A DNA stretch of 64,000 nt from Virgibacillus alimentarius (lineage in GTDB: Bacteria; Bacillota; Bacilli; Bacillales; Amphibacillaceae): contig NZ_JFBD01000019.1 in NCBI RefSeq assembly GCF_000709085.1, forward strand, positions 46,832 to 110,831. The letters are read 5' to 3'. Within the stretch, counting starts at the first letter, position 1, and each line of letters begins with the position of its first letter. This document shows, piece by piece, positions 45,236 to 54,735 of this stretch. The position numbers and the translations under genes were made by a program. The notes under the pieces were generated by a model. The model saw only the letters and a list, made by a program, of their open reading frames with translations, had not been told where the DNA came from and did not search any database.

Positions 45236-45276
45236 TCCTTAGTTTTTTATAGAGGGATGGAATTGCGAACCTCTCC
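45236..45276 (-). promoter_or_regulatory. PreQ1-I riboswitch aptamer
   Basis: The minus strand reads AGAGGTTCGC, a C-rich loop segment, CCCTCT, then ATAAAAAACTAAGGA, which is the classic preQ1-I pattern of stem P1 plus pseudoknot A-rich tail. The tail pairs with the loop in the bound form. It stands before queC-queD-queE and is followed by a terminator, so preQ1 should switch off the operon. Confidence 0.92.
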
Positions 45277-45349
45277 TGCACAATGCAGTATTCTTTTTTG
45301 ATTGTACATTAAGTGTACCATAGATAAATGGGAATCAAAGATAATTAAA

Positions 45350-45982
45350 CTAAAAAATGTTTTCCTGCTTATGAAAGATGTACTCCGCTAAAGAATCAGC
45401 TGTAAAATGCTCTTTGACTCCCCGTTTTTCAAGAAAATAGTCAATTATCTCATTCTTTTTCAATCCAATTTCACCTAACCCTTCAGCAACCGTAGCTAAA
45501 TAAGCTGCAGAAGGCTTCGTAAAGATTGCTGCATCTACTGGAAAATTAGCGGTAAATGTAAACATCGGAAAGCCATCTTCATCACCAAGATAAAATATCG
45601 TACCATACCATCCATCTGTGATTGTAACGGCACCTTTTTTCTTGATTGTCTTAAAGTCAATTTCCAGTCCAGGCTGCTTATTCTCCTGGGCAACGACTTC
45701 AGAGAACTGTTCTCTCGTGATAAGATACTTCCTTCCTATTGTTCGTGCTGTCTCCATAAAGTCATGTCCCATAAAAGCAACCCCTCCTTTTCCCCATTTA
45801 CTCTGCTCTTTCGCAAAATATAATGGGTAAGGGAGCTCCACCATCGCATTTCTTCTCGGTGGTGTTTTATCCGTGCACCCACGTTCCTTTTTATCGGCAC
45901 CGCGGGGAGTAGATCCATTAATATAACATAGAAATCGGTCTTCGCAAATATTAGACCCGTAACTAACGTACCATACCTCCAT
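45350..45982 (-). CDS. Gamma-glutamylcyclotransferase-like (BtrG-type) protein
   Basis: The 210-residue protein starts EVWYVSYGSN, the fold signature of gamma-glutamylcyclotransferase-like proteins, and is of histone macroH2A1-like/BtrG length. The stretch KPSAAYLATVAEGLGE lies near 165. It may cleave a gamma-glutamyl group from an amine or peptide, but the acceptor is unknown. ATG 45982 follows AGGAG; the longer frame upstream has a weaker site. It is monocistronic. Confidence 0.65.
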   Translation of the reverse strand: MEVWYVSYGSNICEDRFLCYINGSTPRGADKKERGCTDKTPPRRNAMVELPYPLYFAKEQSKWGKGGVAFMGHDFMETARTIGRKYLITREQFSEVVAQENKQPGLEIDFKTIKKKGAVTITDGWYGTIFYLGDEDGFPMFTFTANFPVDAAIFTKPSAAYLATVAEGLGEIGLKKNEIIDYFLEKRGVKEHFTADSLAEYIFHKQENIF

Positions 45983-46113
45983 CTTTTTAACTCCTCTCCT
46001 CAACAAATTCACTTCCATCGTAACATAAATATCGTATTAATTTTGTTAAGAAATTATAACCGAAATCTGAAATTTTAAATGATTTTAAAATCAAAGGGAT
46101 CGTACGCGAAAAG

Positions 46114-46141
46114 GGTCTTCCGGCTACCACCCCGGAAGACC
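46114..46141 (-). terminator. Terminator of sodA
   Basis: Perfect 10-bp stem GGTCTTCCGG/CCGGAAGACC around CTACCACC, followed on the minus strand by CTTTTCG. Confidence 0.8.
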
Positions 46142-46197
46142 TAACATGGCTTTAATTTAAATTACCTGAAATACCTTACTTATGTTCTTCAACTTCC

Positions 46198-46821
46198 TTA
46201 CTTTAATGCATCATTATACAATGCATTCACCTTATCCCAATTTATTGTATTCCACCAATTTGTGACAAATTCAGGTCTGCGATTTTGGTACTTCAAATAA
46301 TACGCATGTTCCCAAACGTCGATCACAAGCAGTGGCTCTTTATTAAAAGCAAGAGGTGTATCCTGGTTCGGTGTGCTCATTACGGATAATTCCTTCGTAT
46401 CATTATCCATCACTAACCATCCATACCCACTGCCAAATCGGGATATAGCAGCTTTTGATAGCTCATCTTGAAAATTATCAAAAGTCTTAAAGTTCTTCTC
46501 AATTGCACTTTTTATATCCGCAGTCGGATCCCCGCCACCATTTGGTGCCATCACTTCCCAAAATAAACTGTGACTATAATGGCCGCCACCATTATTTCGA
46601 ACTGCCGTTTGAATATCATTTGGCAATTCATTCAAATTCGTTAATAAATATTCTAGTGATTGATCTTGAAATTCTGTATAACCTTCTAAAGCTTTATTGA
46701 GATTTTTAACATATGTTGCATGATGTGCACCATGATGTAATTCTAATGTACGTGCATCAACATACGGCTCAAGCGCTTCTAAGTCATACGGTAAATCTGG
46801 AAGTACAAACTCAGACAACAT
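46198..46821 (-). CDS. sodA: Superoxide dismutase (Mn/Fe family)
   Basis: The 207-residue enzyme turns superoxide into hydrogen peroxide and oxygen in the cytoplasm. The ligands are His in LELHHGAHHATYV near 26, His in NNGGGHYSHSLFW near 80, and Asp/His in VIDVWEHAYYLKYQNRR near 165. GGGHYSHS instead of GGGHANHS and the Tyr after HH are seen in some Mn/cambialistic forms. ATG 46821 has AAAGGAGG upstream. It is transcribed alone. Confidence 0.93.
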   Translation of the reverse strand: MLSEFVLPDLPYDLEALEPYVDARTLELHHGAHHATYVKNLNKALEGYTEFQDQSLEYLLTNLNELPNDIQTAVRNNGGGHYSHSLFWEVMAPNGGGDPTADIKSAIEKNFKTFDNFQDELSKAAISRFGSGYGWLVMDNDTKELSVMSTPNQDTPLAFNKEPLLVIDVWEHAYYLKYQNRRPEFVTNWWNTINWDKVNALYNDALK

Positions 46822-47002
46822 TCTGCCTCCTTTTTCTATTTTATAATTTTGTTGCACATGTACAACATAACGCATTTATTGTATTTAGTCAACATATTTT
46901 CAACCAGAATTTTTATTGCATTTATGCATATTTATAAAACATACCAAATCTAGTATCATTTGTATGTTTTTAAACTTTGACGGACCTGGTCTAAAAAAAC
47001 CC

Positions 47003-47029
47003 ACAAAAAAATCCCTTAAAACAGGGATT
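47003..47029 (-). terminator. Terminator of the flavin reductase gene
   Basis: Stem AATCCCT/AGGGATT with a 6-base loop, followed on the minus strand by seven T. Confidence 0.8.
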
Positions 47030-47037
47030 CTCAATTT

Positions 47038-47652
47038 CTATTTTGGTAATTTAAATGAACAACCTAGAGGAGCATAATTGCCAGCTAACCGTGCGAGAGG
47101 CTTCCAGTTTTCAATATTTATTCTATAATTTCCGCTATACGAAGATTCATCCACACAAACGCACTGGATTTGGCCGAGAACCATATGATCGGTTCCTACC
47201 TTAATAATCCGATCAAGTGCACATTCAAAAGCAATGGGTGACTCTTTCACGTAAGGAATTCCACTCTTTTGAGAGGACACAGGTGTTACACAGGCTTTTT
47301 CAAACTCATTTACAGAACTTTCGACATGTTTGGATGACTCATACATCTGATTCGCAAGTGCTTCAGGAACAACGTTAATAATAAACGTTTTCGTTTCACG
47401 AATATTCGTTAATGTATCCTTCACTGTCCCCGCTCTTTCCTTAGCCCCTCGCCCAATCGTAATAGATAGGGTAGGTGGCTGCCTGGAAGCAACTGTAAAA
47501 AAACTAAATGGTGCTAGATTCAACATACCTTCTTTGCTTTTTGTAGACACCCATGCAATTGGGCGCGGAACAACAGAACCGATCATAAGTTTATACATTT
47601 CCTGAACCCCGATAGCTTCTGGATAAAATGTATTTGCGTTTGTATTTGGCAT
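47038..47652 (-). CDS. Flavin reductase-like domain protein
   Basis: The 204-residue protein is of the FMN-binding split-barrel flavin reductase/DIM6 family. It contains GSVVPRPIAWVSTKSKEGMLNLAPFSFFT near residue 25, typical of the family, and ANQMYESSKHV near 100. It reduces flavin or binds FMN for a partner monooxygenase. ATG 47652 has GAGGGGATTAC upstream. No oxygenase is adjacent; the next gene is the remnant of a thiolase. Confidence 0.85.
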   Translation of the reverse strand: MPNTNANTFYPEAIGVQEMYKLMIGSVVPRPIAWVSTKSKEGMLNLAPFSFFTVASRQPPTLSITIGRGAKERAGTVKDTLTNIRETKTFIINVVPEALANQMYESSKHVESSVNEFEKACVTPVSSQKSGIPYVKESPIAFECALDRIIKVGTDHMVLGQIQCVCVDESSYSGNYRINIENWKPLARLAGNYAPLGCSFKLPK

Positions 47653-47710
47653 ATGTAATCCCCTCTCTACGATTCCGTTTACTAACTGGAAAATACATTG
47701 TTATAAACGA

Positions 47711-48410
47711 TTAAACTTGCAAATTTTCTATAATTGTTGCTATCCCCATTCCGCCTGCAATGCATAATGTTACTAAACCATATTTCTTTCCGGTTCTTTC
47801 CAATTCATGAATTAATTTTGTAAAAAGAATCGCACCTGTTGCTCCTATTGGATGCCCCATGGCGATTGCTCCACCATTTGGATTTACCTTATCCATATCA
47901 AGCTCTAATTCTCTCACACATGCAAGGGACTGGGAAGCAAAGGCTTCATTTAATTCAACTACATCTAAATCATGGATCGATAAATTTGTTTGCTTTAGCG
48001 CTTTTAATGTCGCATGAACCGGACCCATCCCCATCAATTCTGGTGAGCATCCGGTTGAGGCTTGTGCGAGAATACGAACTTTTGGTTTATAGCCATATTT
48101 TAACGCTTCTTCTTCAGCCATGACAAGTAATGCTGCAGCTCCATCATTACGTCCACTGGCATTTCCTGCTGTGACTGTGCCATCTTTTTTTAAAAACAGG
48201 CTTTAGTTTTGCTAGTTTTTCAAGACTTGTGTCTCTCGGATGCTCATCTTTTTTAAAAGTAATCGTATTTTTCCTAGTTTGAACGGTATAAGGTACAATT
48301 TCATTTTCGAAGGAACCATTAGCAATAGCTTGCTTAGCATTCTCTTGGCTTCTTAAGGCAAAAGCATCTTGCGCTTCTCTTGAAATTCCGTATTTTTCTG
48401 CAACATTCTC
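47711..48410 (-). pseudogene. Acetyl-CoA acyltransferase remnant, N-terminus lost and frameshifted
   Basis: The C-terminal half of a thiolase can be read, with VVELNEAFASQSLA near 48000 and GGAIAMGHPIGATGA and CIAGGMGIA later. Upstream, [25 protein letters not shown] matches a thiolase middle region in the same frame up to 48190, where one extra A in an A-run (GTTTTTAAAAAAAGAT) shifts the frame. The active-site Cys part and the N-terminal ~150 residues are missing because the homology stops abruptly at ~48410, next to a V4R-type ORF. So the gene lost its 5' end in a deletion. Confidence 0.85.
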
Positions 48411-49368
48411 TTAACTCTTCTTTCATGCTCATTTTTTCATTTCCCAAAACAACCATACGCCCAAGATTAATGTTGTTTGCCCTTACTTGATATGTTTGGA
48501 TATTTTTTTTGTCTTCTTCCAGATAATTAAATTTGTCTGTCCAATTATAGTAAGCATCTTTATGTTCCTCACAAACGAAAACGCTTTCAATTTCCTTTTT
48601 ATAATAATCGATAATAATACTTCTTTTTAAAGTGTTTGCAATAAATCCGATCGTTTCAGTCAATCCCTTGTCCTCAAGAAAAACATTCGTTAATTCCTCT
48701 TGTATCTTATCAGACGCTATAATATTTTGATTCATTGTTTCAAGTTCATTATATAAATGATCTAATTCATTCGCTAATGAATCTGCTTTGTAGTATCGAT
48801 CATAAGCTTGGTGCACTTTTTCACAATGTTCTTTTGTTTTGGCGATAAAAGAACAATGAGCATCCCCTTTAGCTACACATTTTTCTTCATGGGCTAAAAC
48901 GTCTTTTCCAAAAACCTTTGTTAAATACCCACTTGCGAACCCCTCAAGTATCCAGCAAACAGCTTCATTTGTGGAACCATAATGATGCTGATGCTCTTCA
49001 GCTTCAAATGAATTTTTCCAGTAACCACTAAAATACAGAGTAGAATCATCGACTTCTAACCGGTCTGCCTCCACTTTGACTAAACCCTGTGCCGTATGAA
49101 GGGAAGGACCGGCAAGCAACAACTCCTCCAACGACTTTCTATTTGTTTTAGATAAAATACTCTCAGCCGCTTTTTCCCCGCAAGCCCAACCATATCTTAA
49201 CAAAAAACCTTTCGCCCTTTCCTTCCCCAATGTAGAGATTAAATCCCTGCGCAATACTCCCAGAGCTTCAACAGAAAACATAGCGACTCTTTCTTCATTC
49301 ATGGTTATCATGGCGGTTTGAGGATTTATTCTTACCATATTATCGAAAACTAATTGATGCGTATTCAT
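48334..49368 (-). pseudogene. Truncated V4R-type regulator fused to thiolase DNA
   Basis: From ATG 49368 (GGAGGAG upstream) the frame reads a XylR-N/V4R-like sensor domain (KERAKGFLLRYGWACGEKAAESI near 50, and CWILEGFASGYLTKVFG near 145) and a coiled coil near 195-230. It continues as [19 protein letters not shown] and then enters out-of-frame thiolase DNA ([12 protein letters not shown]) at ~48410. Thus the effector half (probably an AAA+ or HTH output) has been deleted. V4R sensors often control degradation of aromatic or lipid compounds, and the partner could have regulated the thiolase operon. It may still encode a stable sensor fragment. Confidence 0.7.
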
Positions 49369-49691
49369 TTTTTTCTCCTCCATCTTTTGTTTATTGGTCG
49401 TTACCAGCCAAAAAGACTTCTGACTTACGGAGTTATTTGCATGAATGAAATATTTCAATCTATTTGCCTATCCTGATGATAGATACATAGATTCAGCTCT
49501 ATCACACCCTTTTCGCATTTCCTCTAAGGTGTAAATATCAACTATTATCACTTCACGCTTTACAGTAATATAAATATACAAAAAATCCTTGCCATTTACC
49601 AATTTTAACAATTTTCTATTAATTATTGTACCACAATTAATGTTCGTTATTTTTATTGTTATTTGCAAAAAGCTACAGTATATAAAAAAAG

Positions 49692-49717
49692 CGTACCTCT
49701 TAACCCCAAGAGGTACG
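49692..49717 (-). terminator. Terminator of the MDR pseudogene
   Basis: Stem CGTACCTCTT/AAGAGGTACG around AACCCC, with seven T on the minus strand. Confidence 0.9.
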
Positions 49718-49737
49718 ACCAATTCCATTTATCTCAA

Positions 49738-50750
49738 TTACTCACCATCTACAACTTTAACCAACTGTTTTCCAATATTTTCACCGGAAAATAAACCTAG
49801 AAAAGCTTCTGGGATGGAATGAAAGCCTTCTTTAATTGTTTCTTCAAATTTCAGATCTCCATTAGCTACAGCTTCACTAAGGAATGCATATGCCTCATGA
49901 AAATGATCTGCAAAATCTCCAACGATAAATCCTTGCATTTTAGCGCGGGCTTTGATTAGAAACGGTTGCATACGTAATCCTATATCCGCTTCTCCTTCTT
50001 TTAAGTTATAAGATGAGATTGCACCGCACACAGGCACACGAGCAAACGTATTTAATAGCGGCCACACAGCATCTGAAATATTCCCGCCAACATTTTCATA
50101 ATATACATCAATTCCGTTTGGACATGCTTCTTTTAATTGACCTGCAAGATTTCCCTTTTTATATTCCACCGCAACATCATAACCAAGGGTTTCCGTAATG
50201 TATGCCGCCTTTTCTTTAGAACCTACAATCCCAATAACACGTGCCCCTACTTTCTTCGCCAATTGACCTGCAATTTGCCCAACAGCTCCAGCTGCACCAG
50301 AAACTACAACGGTTTCGCCTTCTTTTGGCTCACCGATATGCATCATGCCAAAGTATGCAGTAAGCCCCGGCATTCCAAGTACACTAAGTGCAGTACGAGG
50401 CTTAAGCCACCCGTTTCTACCTTGCTAATTTGCGTGGTATTTGTCACCTGATATTCTTGAAAGGGAAGGTTTCCTCGAACAATATCACCCTTTTTAAAAT
50501 GGTCATGATTTGACTTTATCACTTGTGCAACGACACCGCCTGTCAATGGTTCACCAACCTGGAAAGGTTCTACATAGGAAGGACCATCCGACATTCTGCC
50601 GCGCATATATGGATCTACCGACACGTAAAGCGTTTTTAATAAAATTTCTTCATCCTTTGGTTCAGGAATTTCAATCTCCCGAAACTGAAATGTCTCTTTC
50701 GTAGGCATCCCATTTGGGCGCTTCTGTAAAATAAGTTGTTCTTGCTTCAT
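49738..50750 (-). pseudogene. Frameshifted NADP-dependent MDR oxidoreductase (CurA/YfmJ-like)
   Basis: The first frame, from ATG 50750 (GGAGG upstream), reads the N-terminal half with QREIEIPEPKDEEILLKTLYVSVDPYMRGRM-like residues through NTTQISKVETGG, and the second frame continues LKPRTALSVLGMPGLTAYFGMMHIGEPKEGETVVVSGAAGAVG to the end. The two are offset by one base at about 50405. Joined they give a ~337-residue MDR reductase with NADP-binding AGAAGAVG. It could be a real mutation or an assembly error, as the frame is otherwise intact. Confidence 0.8.
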
Positions 50751-50891
50751 GTACATATCCTCCAATCCTTCAATTTCTATCATTCATATCAAAAAATAGC
50801 TTCCATTAATAGTTATCCTATCTTAAATCTACTACATACAAAAATAGTTTGAATCCTTCTAAGCGATACAAACTATTTTTAACATCAATTC

Positions 50892-51566
50892 TTATAGCAA
50901 TACAGGCCAGTTATTTTCATTTGCAATTGCCTTCATATTGTTATTCGGATTCACCACAATCGGATGTTTCGCAAATTCAAATAACGGGATATCACTTTCA
51001 CTATCTGCATATGCCCAGATCTCCTTTGCTTCATCGTCTGTGATTTCACCATTTCTTTTCGCATTTGCGATCCATTCCCGTACCTTTTTCACCTTTTCTT
51101 GTCCATTAATCACCGTTCCAACATCCGTGCATATGTCCTGTTCGTTAAAATATAATTCCGTGCTGATCACATGAACATCAAGACCTGCATCTCTAATAAA
51201 GATGTTCAAAAAAGGAGTTAATGCACCAGATAAAACAATAATCGAATCACCCTTATTCTGGTGCTCTTTGATTTTTACTACGAGATCCTGATTTACTTCA
51301 CGAATACCTATATTCACTAATCTCTGGAAAAATCCATTCAATTCCTGTCTTGTTTTTCCACGAAAAGCCTTCGCAAACGATCTAAAAAATTGTTTACGAA
51401 ATGCATTCTTACCTTTCGTAACACCTAAACCTGTTGCACGGACCAATCCACCTGAAACAACAGCCCATTGCATAGGCGAAAATTCCTTCCTTGCCACCCT
51501 TACCATAACTTTGAATGAGCTTCCCCTAAAAAGCGTTCCATCAAAATCAACTGTAACAACCGCCAC
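50892..51566 (-). CDS. HAD-IB family hydrolase
   Basis: From GTG 51566 (GAGGTGATAG upstream), the 224-residue protein carries VDFDGTLFRGSS near residue 6 (nucleophile Asp), SIIVLSGALTPFL near 110 and the motif IV region ADSESDIPLFEFA near 187. It belongs to the serine phosphatase-like HAD-IB group with a cap domain. Natural substrate is unknown. It is monocistronic. Confidence 0.82.
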   Translation of the reverse strand: MAVVTVDFDGTLFRGSSFKVMVRVARKEFSPMQWAVVSGGLVRATGLGVTKGKNAFRKQFFRSFAKAFRGKTRQELNGFFQRLVNIGIREVNQDLVVKIKEHQNKGDSIIVLSGALTPFLNIFIRDAGLDVHVISTELYFNEQDICTDVGTVINGQEKVKKVREWIANAKRNGEITDDEAKEIWAYADSESDIPLFEFAKHPIVVNPNNNMKAIANENNWPVLL

Positions 51567-51619
51567 TCCTATCACCTCTACTATAATTGTAGACAAAATA
51601 GAAGCAAAAGTAAATTTTA

Positions 51620-51630
51620 GGGACTGTCCC
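51620..51630. repeat. Odd-centre palindrome GGGAC-T-GTCCC
   Basis: Five-base arms around one T, next to the HAD-IB gene start. Same design as at 27459. Confidence 0.5.
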
Positions 51631-51733
51631 CCGCTAATCTAAAGTGGTAAAGTTTAAGGTGAGGCGTACCTCATATTCTGTTTTGTTCACGCAAATACTA
51701 TAGTAATACTATTTTCTGATTGGTGATGATAAG

Positions 51734-52561
51734 GTGAAAAAGAATGCATATACGAAAACGATGATTACGCTTGCTGGGGCGAAGGTTTATTGTGAATACT
51801 TCCTAAACGAAAAACCGCCGATTCTATTGCTCCATGGATTCGTTTCATCTACCTATACATTTAATCGTTTGATTCCTTTATTACAAAAGAATTTCTCCGT
51901 GATAGCCATTGATCTAATAGGGTTCGGGCGAAGCGAGAAATCAACAACTTTTATTTATTCTTATGCAAATTATGCAAGGCTGGTTGCTGAATGCATTGAC
52001 TATTTCCAGCTTAAAAACGTTACAATTGCTGGGCATTCCATGGGTGGTCAGATTGCTTTATATACTACTAGAATAATCCCTCAAAAAATAAATAAATTAA
52101 TCCTTTTAGCCAGTTCATCTTACTTGGGGAAAGTGCGTAAATCACTCATTTACAGCTCTTATTTACCATTATTTCATTTAATTGCTAAACGTAAAATACA
52201 AAAGCAAGGCGTGAAACAAACCTTAACAAATGCCCTTTATGATCCATCATTCATTACATCCGAATTACTAGAAGAATACGGAAGACCACTAAAAGAAGGA
52301 AACTTTTACAAATCACTTGTCCGATTGCTGCGCCACCGGGAAGGTGACTTAAAGCCTGAGCAACTTCAAACAATCCATACGCCTGCTTTATTAATTTGGG
52401 GAGAGAAAGACAATGTTGTACCGCTTCATGTTGGACGCCGCCTGGTTAAAGATTTACCAAACGCTAAATTAATAACGTATGAAAAAGCTGGTCATTTAAT
52501 AACAGAAGAAAGGCCAAAAGAGATTTATGAGCAAATTCTTTCCTTTGTACTAAAAACTTAG
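51734..52561 (+). CDS. Alpha/beta hydrolase
   Basis: The 275-residue hydrolase has ILLLHGFVSSTYTFNRL near residue 28 for the oxyanion site, AGHSMGGQIALYT near 93 with the nucleophile Ser, LLIWGEKDNVVPLHVG near 215 (acid Asp) and KAGHLITEERP near 245 with the catalytic His. It probably cleaves esters or a C-C bond in a small molecule. Start GTG at 51734 has GGTGAT eight bases upstream. It converges with the RNase H-like gene and shares a hairpin. Confidence 0.85.
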   Translation: MKKNAYTKTMITLAGAKVYCEYFLNEKPPILLLHGFVSSTYTFNRLIPLLQKNFSVIAIDLIGFGRSEKSTTFIYSYANYARLVAECIDYFQLKNVTIAGHSMGGQIALYTTRIIPQKINKLILLASSSYLGKVRKSLIYSSYLPLFHLIAKRKIQKQGVKQTLTNALYDPSFITSELLEEYGRPLKEGNFYKSLVRLLRHREGDLKPEQLQTIHTPALLIWGEKDNVVPLHVGRRLVKDLPNAKLITYEKAGHLITEERPKEIYEQILSFVLKT

Positions 52562-52595
52562 AGGGGCAGTCATCAAAACCCCTCTCCATTTTTTA
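52560..52595 (+). terminator. Terminator of the alpha/beta hydrolase gene
   Basis: Stem AGAGGGG/CCCCTCT around a 12-base loop, followed on the plus strand by T-rich CCATTTTTTATC. It overlaps the end of the convergent RNase H-like gene. Confidence 0.8.
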
Positions 52596-53244
52596 TCTCA
52601 CGCTTACTAAAAATTTCAATCCCGCTTAAGGCCTGAGACGCTAGTTGATCTGCTTCCTTGTTCTTTTTTCTTGAAACTACTTCAAATGTTGCATCAAGAC
52701 CTAACTCCGCAAATTTATTTTCAATTCGATCAGCCCAGTTTGATAAAGCCTCCTCATAGCAAGGCCACTCCCCTGCTAACTGATTGATAACAACTTGAGA
52801 GTCCCCTGCAAATTCAATCGTGATATGATGGGCACCCAAATGTTCCAATTCCTTTACACCTAGATGCAACGCTGCATATTCGGCTTCATTATTCGTTTCT
52901 AGCTCATCAACAGCAGCATTTTTGCGAAGCCGATAAACTTTTCCATTTTGTTCATAATAAATGGCGCATCCTAATCCGGCCTTTCCAGTTTCCAAATTAA
53001 AACCGCCATCAAAATAAACCATGATATTGTGCGGTTCTGCTTCAATTTCCTCCAGTTGCTTTCTTAATTCCTTCAAATTCCACGTATTTTCATGACGATC
53101 GATGAACGTAATCGTCTTCACGCGCCCTGTTTTTTCAAGATCTTCGGCAATTAATAATGCCTTCTTAGCAGGCATGTCCTCTGAACTGAAGCCCGTATCC
53201 GTTCCTTTTGGTGTTCGATACACTAATTCCATTCTTACGTACAA
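52573..53244 (-). CDS. RNase H-like protein (YpdQ/YpeP group)
   Basis: The 223-residue protein has a short N-terminal domain and a C-terminal RNase H fold with the DEDD residues: VYFDGGF near 77, ETNNEAEYAAL near 117, FAGDSQVVINQL near 145 and KEADQLASQAL near 200. It should cleave the RNA of RNA/DNA hybrids, if active. The TTG at 53244 follows GGGGGGAATTGAT. It is transcribed alone and its stop lies in the convergent terminator. Confidence 0.82.
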   Translation of the reverse strand: MYVRMELVYRTPKGTDTGFSSEDMPAKKALLIAEDLEKTGRVKTITFIDRHENTWNLKELRKQLEEIEAEPHNIMVYFDGGFNLETGKAGLGCAIYYEQNGKVYRLRKNAAVDELETNNEAEYAALHLGVKELEHLGAHHITIEFAGDSQVVINQLAGEWPCYEEALSNWADRIENKFAELGLDATFEVVSRKKNKEADQLASQALSGIEIFSKREIKNGEGF

Positions 53245-53409
53245 ATCAATTCCCCCCTAAATAGATACGTTTTTCACTAAAATAATCTCCCTTTCATACT
53301 ACCTATTATCCCAAAAAATACGATTCTAAATCTGTTGTTCTACTTTTGTAAATGGTAAATACCTATTTAGTCGTGTGAAATAGATAAATAAAAAATGCAT
53401 CAACTCAAA

Positions 53410-53444
53410 AGACCACCTCCCATTTATAAAAATGTGGGTGGTCT
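53410..53444 (-). terminator. Terminator of the 53-codon gene
   Basis: Stem AGACCACC...GGTGGTCT with a few mismatches and an inner CCCA/TGGG, then TTTTG on the minus strand. Confidence 0.65.
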
Positions 53445-53515
53445 AAAACAATTGAATTCAAGCTTGCAAGTTCATTGATTTTTTGTAAGGATTTTTGAAG
53501 CTATCGAATCATTCG

Positions 53516-53677
53516 TTATTTCATTTGTATCGAGATACCATAAACACATTCATGTATGGAATTTACGATGGAATCAAACCCTTTTTCTTGTAAGTAAACT
53601 TTCACTTTTTCCGATGAAATTCGTTCGTGAAGCGGTGGTTCCATTTCGAATTCAGCAGCTTCCCAGTCCAGGGTCAT
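53516..53677 (-). CDS. Small protein of unknown function
   Basis: A 53-residue frame (ATG 53677) reads MTLDWEAAEFEMEPPL then ERISSEKVKVYLQEKGFDSIV. It is acidic and hydrophilic, with no signal peptide or membrane segment. The ribosome site (AAAGAGA) is weak, but a hairpin terminator lies 70 bp downstream. I do not recognise the family; it could be a fragment of a larger ancestor. Confidence 0.45.
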   Translation of the reverse strand: MTLDWEAAEFEMEPPLHERISSEKVKVYLQEKGFDSIVNSIHECVYGISIQMK

Positions 53678-53808
53678 CAAAAAAATCTCTTTTATTTGAT
53701 AAATAAGATAAGTGCTTCATACGAATTATTTCTTACAGTATTTTACCATTTTATTATTAACAGATGTACGTTATCTCATGTTACTTAAAATTTACGCAAC
53801 CATAACTC

Positions 53809-54405
53809 TTATTGATATTCAATGACAGGTCGTTTACTTAGTGTTGAGATAATTCCATGCACAATTGAAGTTGGTAAAAAGATGATAAGACTAACTATCA
53901 TCTTAACTTCATAAGAGATAGAAGTTTTTTTGATGGGTTTTCCTTTTAGACGGCTTTTAAAAGCACTTAATGCAGTGCCGTAAATATTTCCAGCCATAAT
54001 CATACGTATTGCAGCTAATATTCCTAATGATCTTTCCGTGCCATATGTTTTAAGAAGCTCATTCCATGAATCGATCGACGGGTTACCCCTTGTGTCAGCA
54101 TAATGTTGTGCAAAATAAATTGCTTTTAATTCATCATCTGGTATCCCATCTGTAGTTCCCGTTAACAAACCTTGTATTTCTTGATTGTCCATTCCCTGCT
54201 CCAGCGCAATTTTCGTATGTGCATAAGTACAGACTTCACATCCGTTTACTTCGGTAACAGCTAACATAATTCGCTCAATAAAGTGTGCATCCAGCATGTT
54301 GGACTTCTTATTCTTTCTTAAATATTTCAAGGTCCTTAAAGCCTTATAAAGAGCAGTGTAAAACTCCTTAACTGAATATATTTTTTTATAAAATTCCTGC
54401 GCCAT
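53809..54405 (-). CDS. Carboxymuconolactone decarboxylase/AhpD-like protein
   Basis: The 198-residue protein is of the AhpD-like/CMD fold. It has a redox motif EVNGCEVCTYAHTKIA near residue 52 (CxxC with His) that acts as the peroxidatic/resolving pair in alkylhydroperoxidase-type enzymes. A hydrophobic C-terminal segment (VSLIIFLPTSIVHGIIS) may anchor it to the membrane, which is not usual in the family. ATG 54405 follows GGAGGAG; an earlier TTG is possible. It is monocistronic. Confidence 0.8.
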   Translation of the reverse strand: MAQEFYKKIYSVKEFYTALYKALRTLKYLRKNKKSNMLDAHFIERIMLAVTEVNGCEVCTYAHTKIALEQGMDNQEIQGLLTGTTDGIPDDELKAIYFAQHYADTRGNPSIDSWNELLKTYGTERSLGILAAIRMIMAGNIYGTALSAFKSRLKGKPIKKTSISYEVKMIVSLIIFLPTSIVHGIISTLSKRPVIEYQ

Positions 54406-54735
54406 GCCCATCTCCTCCAATATCGCATATACTAAATTGTAAGTTAGCAGAATGATCGTTTGGCGATTGATGCATTCTTCACAAGTTAAATACCCTCTTA
54501 GGTATTAAAGCATTTTTATATATTATACGATTAAAATGAAAACTTTGCAATGAAAGAGGGAGTAATTTGATGCAAAATGGCCTTAGAAGCCATGAATCGG
54601 ATCGTGGGCGTTGTAGATGACATAGCAGCAAGCAATTCCGAAAACACAAATAAATGAAAGGAATATAAAATCTCCAATAATGCATAGAAAAGAGAATGCC
54701 CCATAAGGTTTAACCCTTATGAGACACTTTTCTTT
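54406..54735. other. Intergenic region upstream of the AhpD-like gene
   Basis: Only a hairpin (54702-54721) for the next gene is visible. On the plus strand, 54579-54659 encodes a 26-residue frame with methyl-accepting-chemotaxis-like residues (AMNRIVGVVDDIAASN), perhaps a relic of a receptor. Confidence 0.35.
54702..54721 (-). terminator. Terminator of the YsaA-like HAD gene
   Basis: Stem CATAAGG/CCTTATG with a 6-base loop, then a moderate T-rich tract (TTCTCTTTTC) on the minus strand. Confidence 0.5.

Larger units (their letters stand above)
53245..53808. other. Long spacer between RNase H-like and AhpD-like genes
   Basis: Apart from the 53-codon ORF (53516-53677) and its terminator, nothing is evident. 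The rest is A/T-rich and holds no convincing frame. Confidence 0.4.

Noticed and set aside
49468..49728. Minus-strand 86-codon frame
   Set aside because: It overlaps the MDR terminator hairpin and has no ribosome site or family resemblance.
54579..54659. 26-codon plus-strand frame with chemotaxis-receptor-like residues
   Set aside because: Too short to support as a gene; at most a relic, noted in the intergenic entry.
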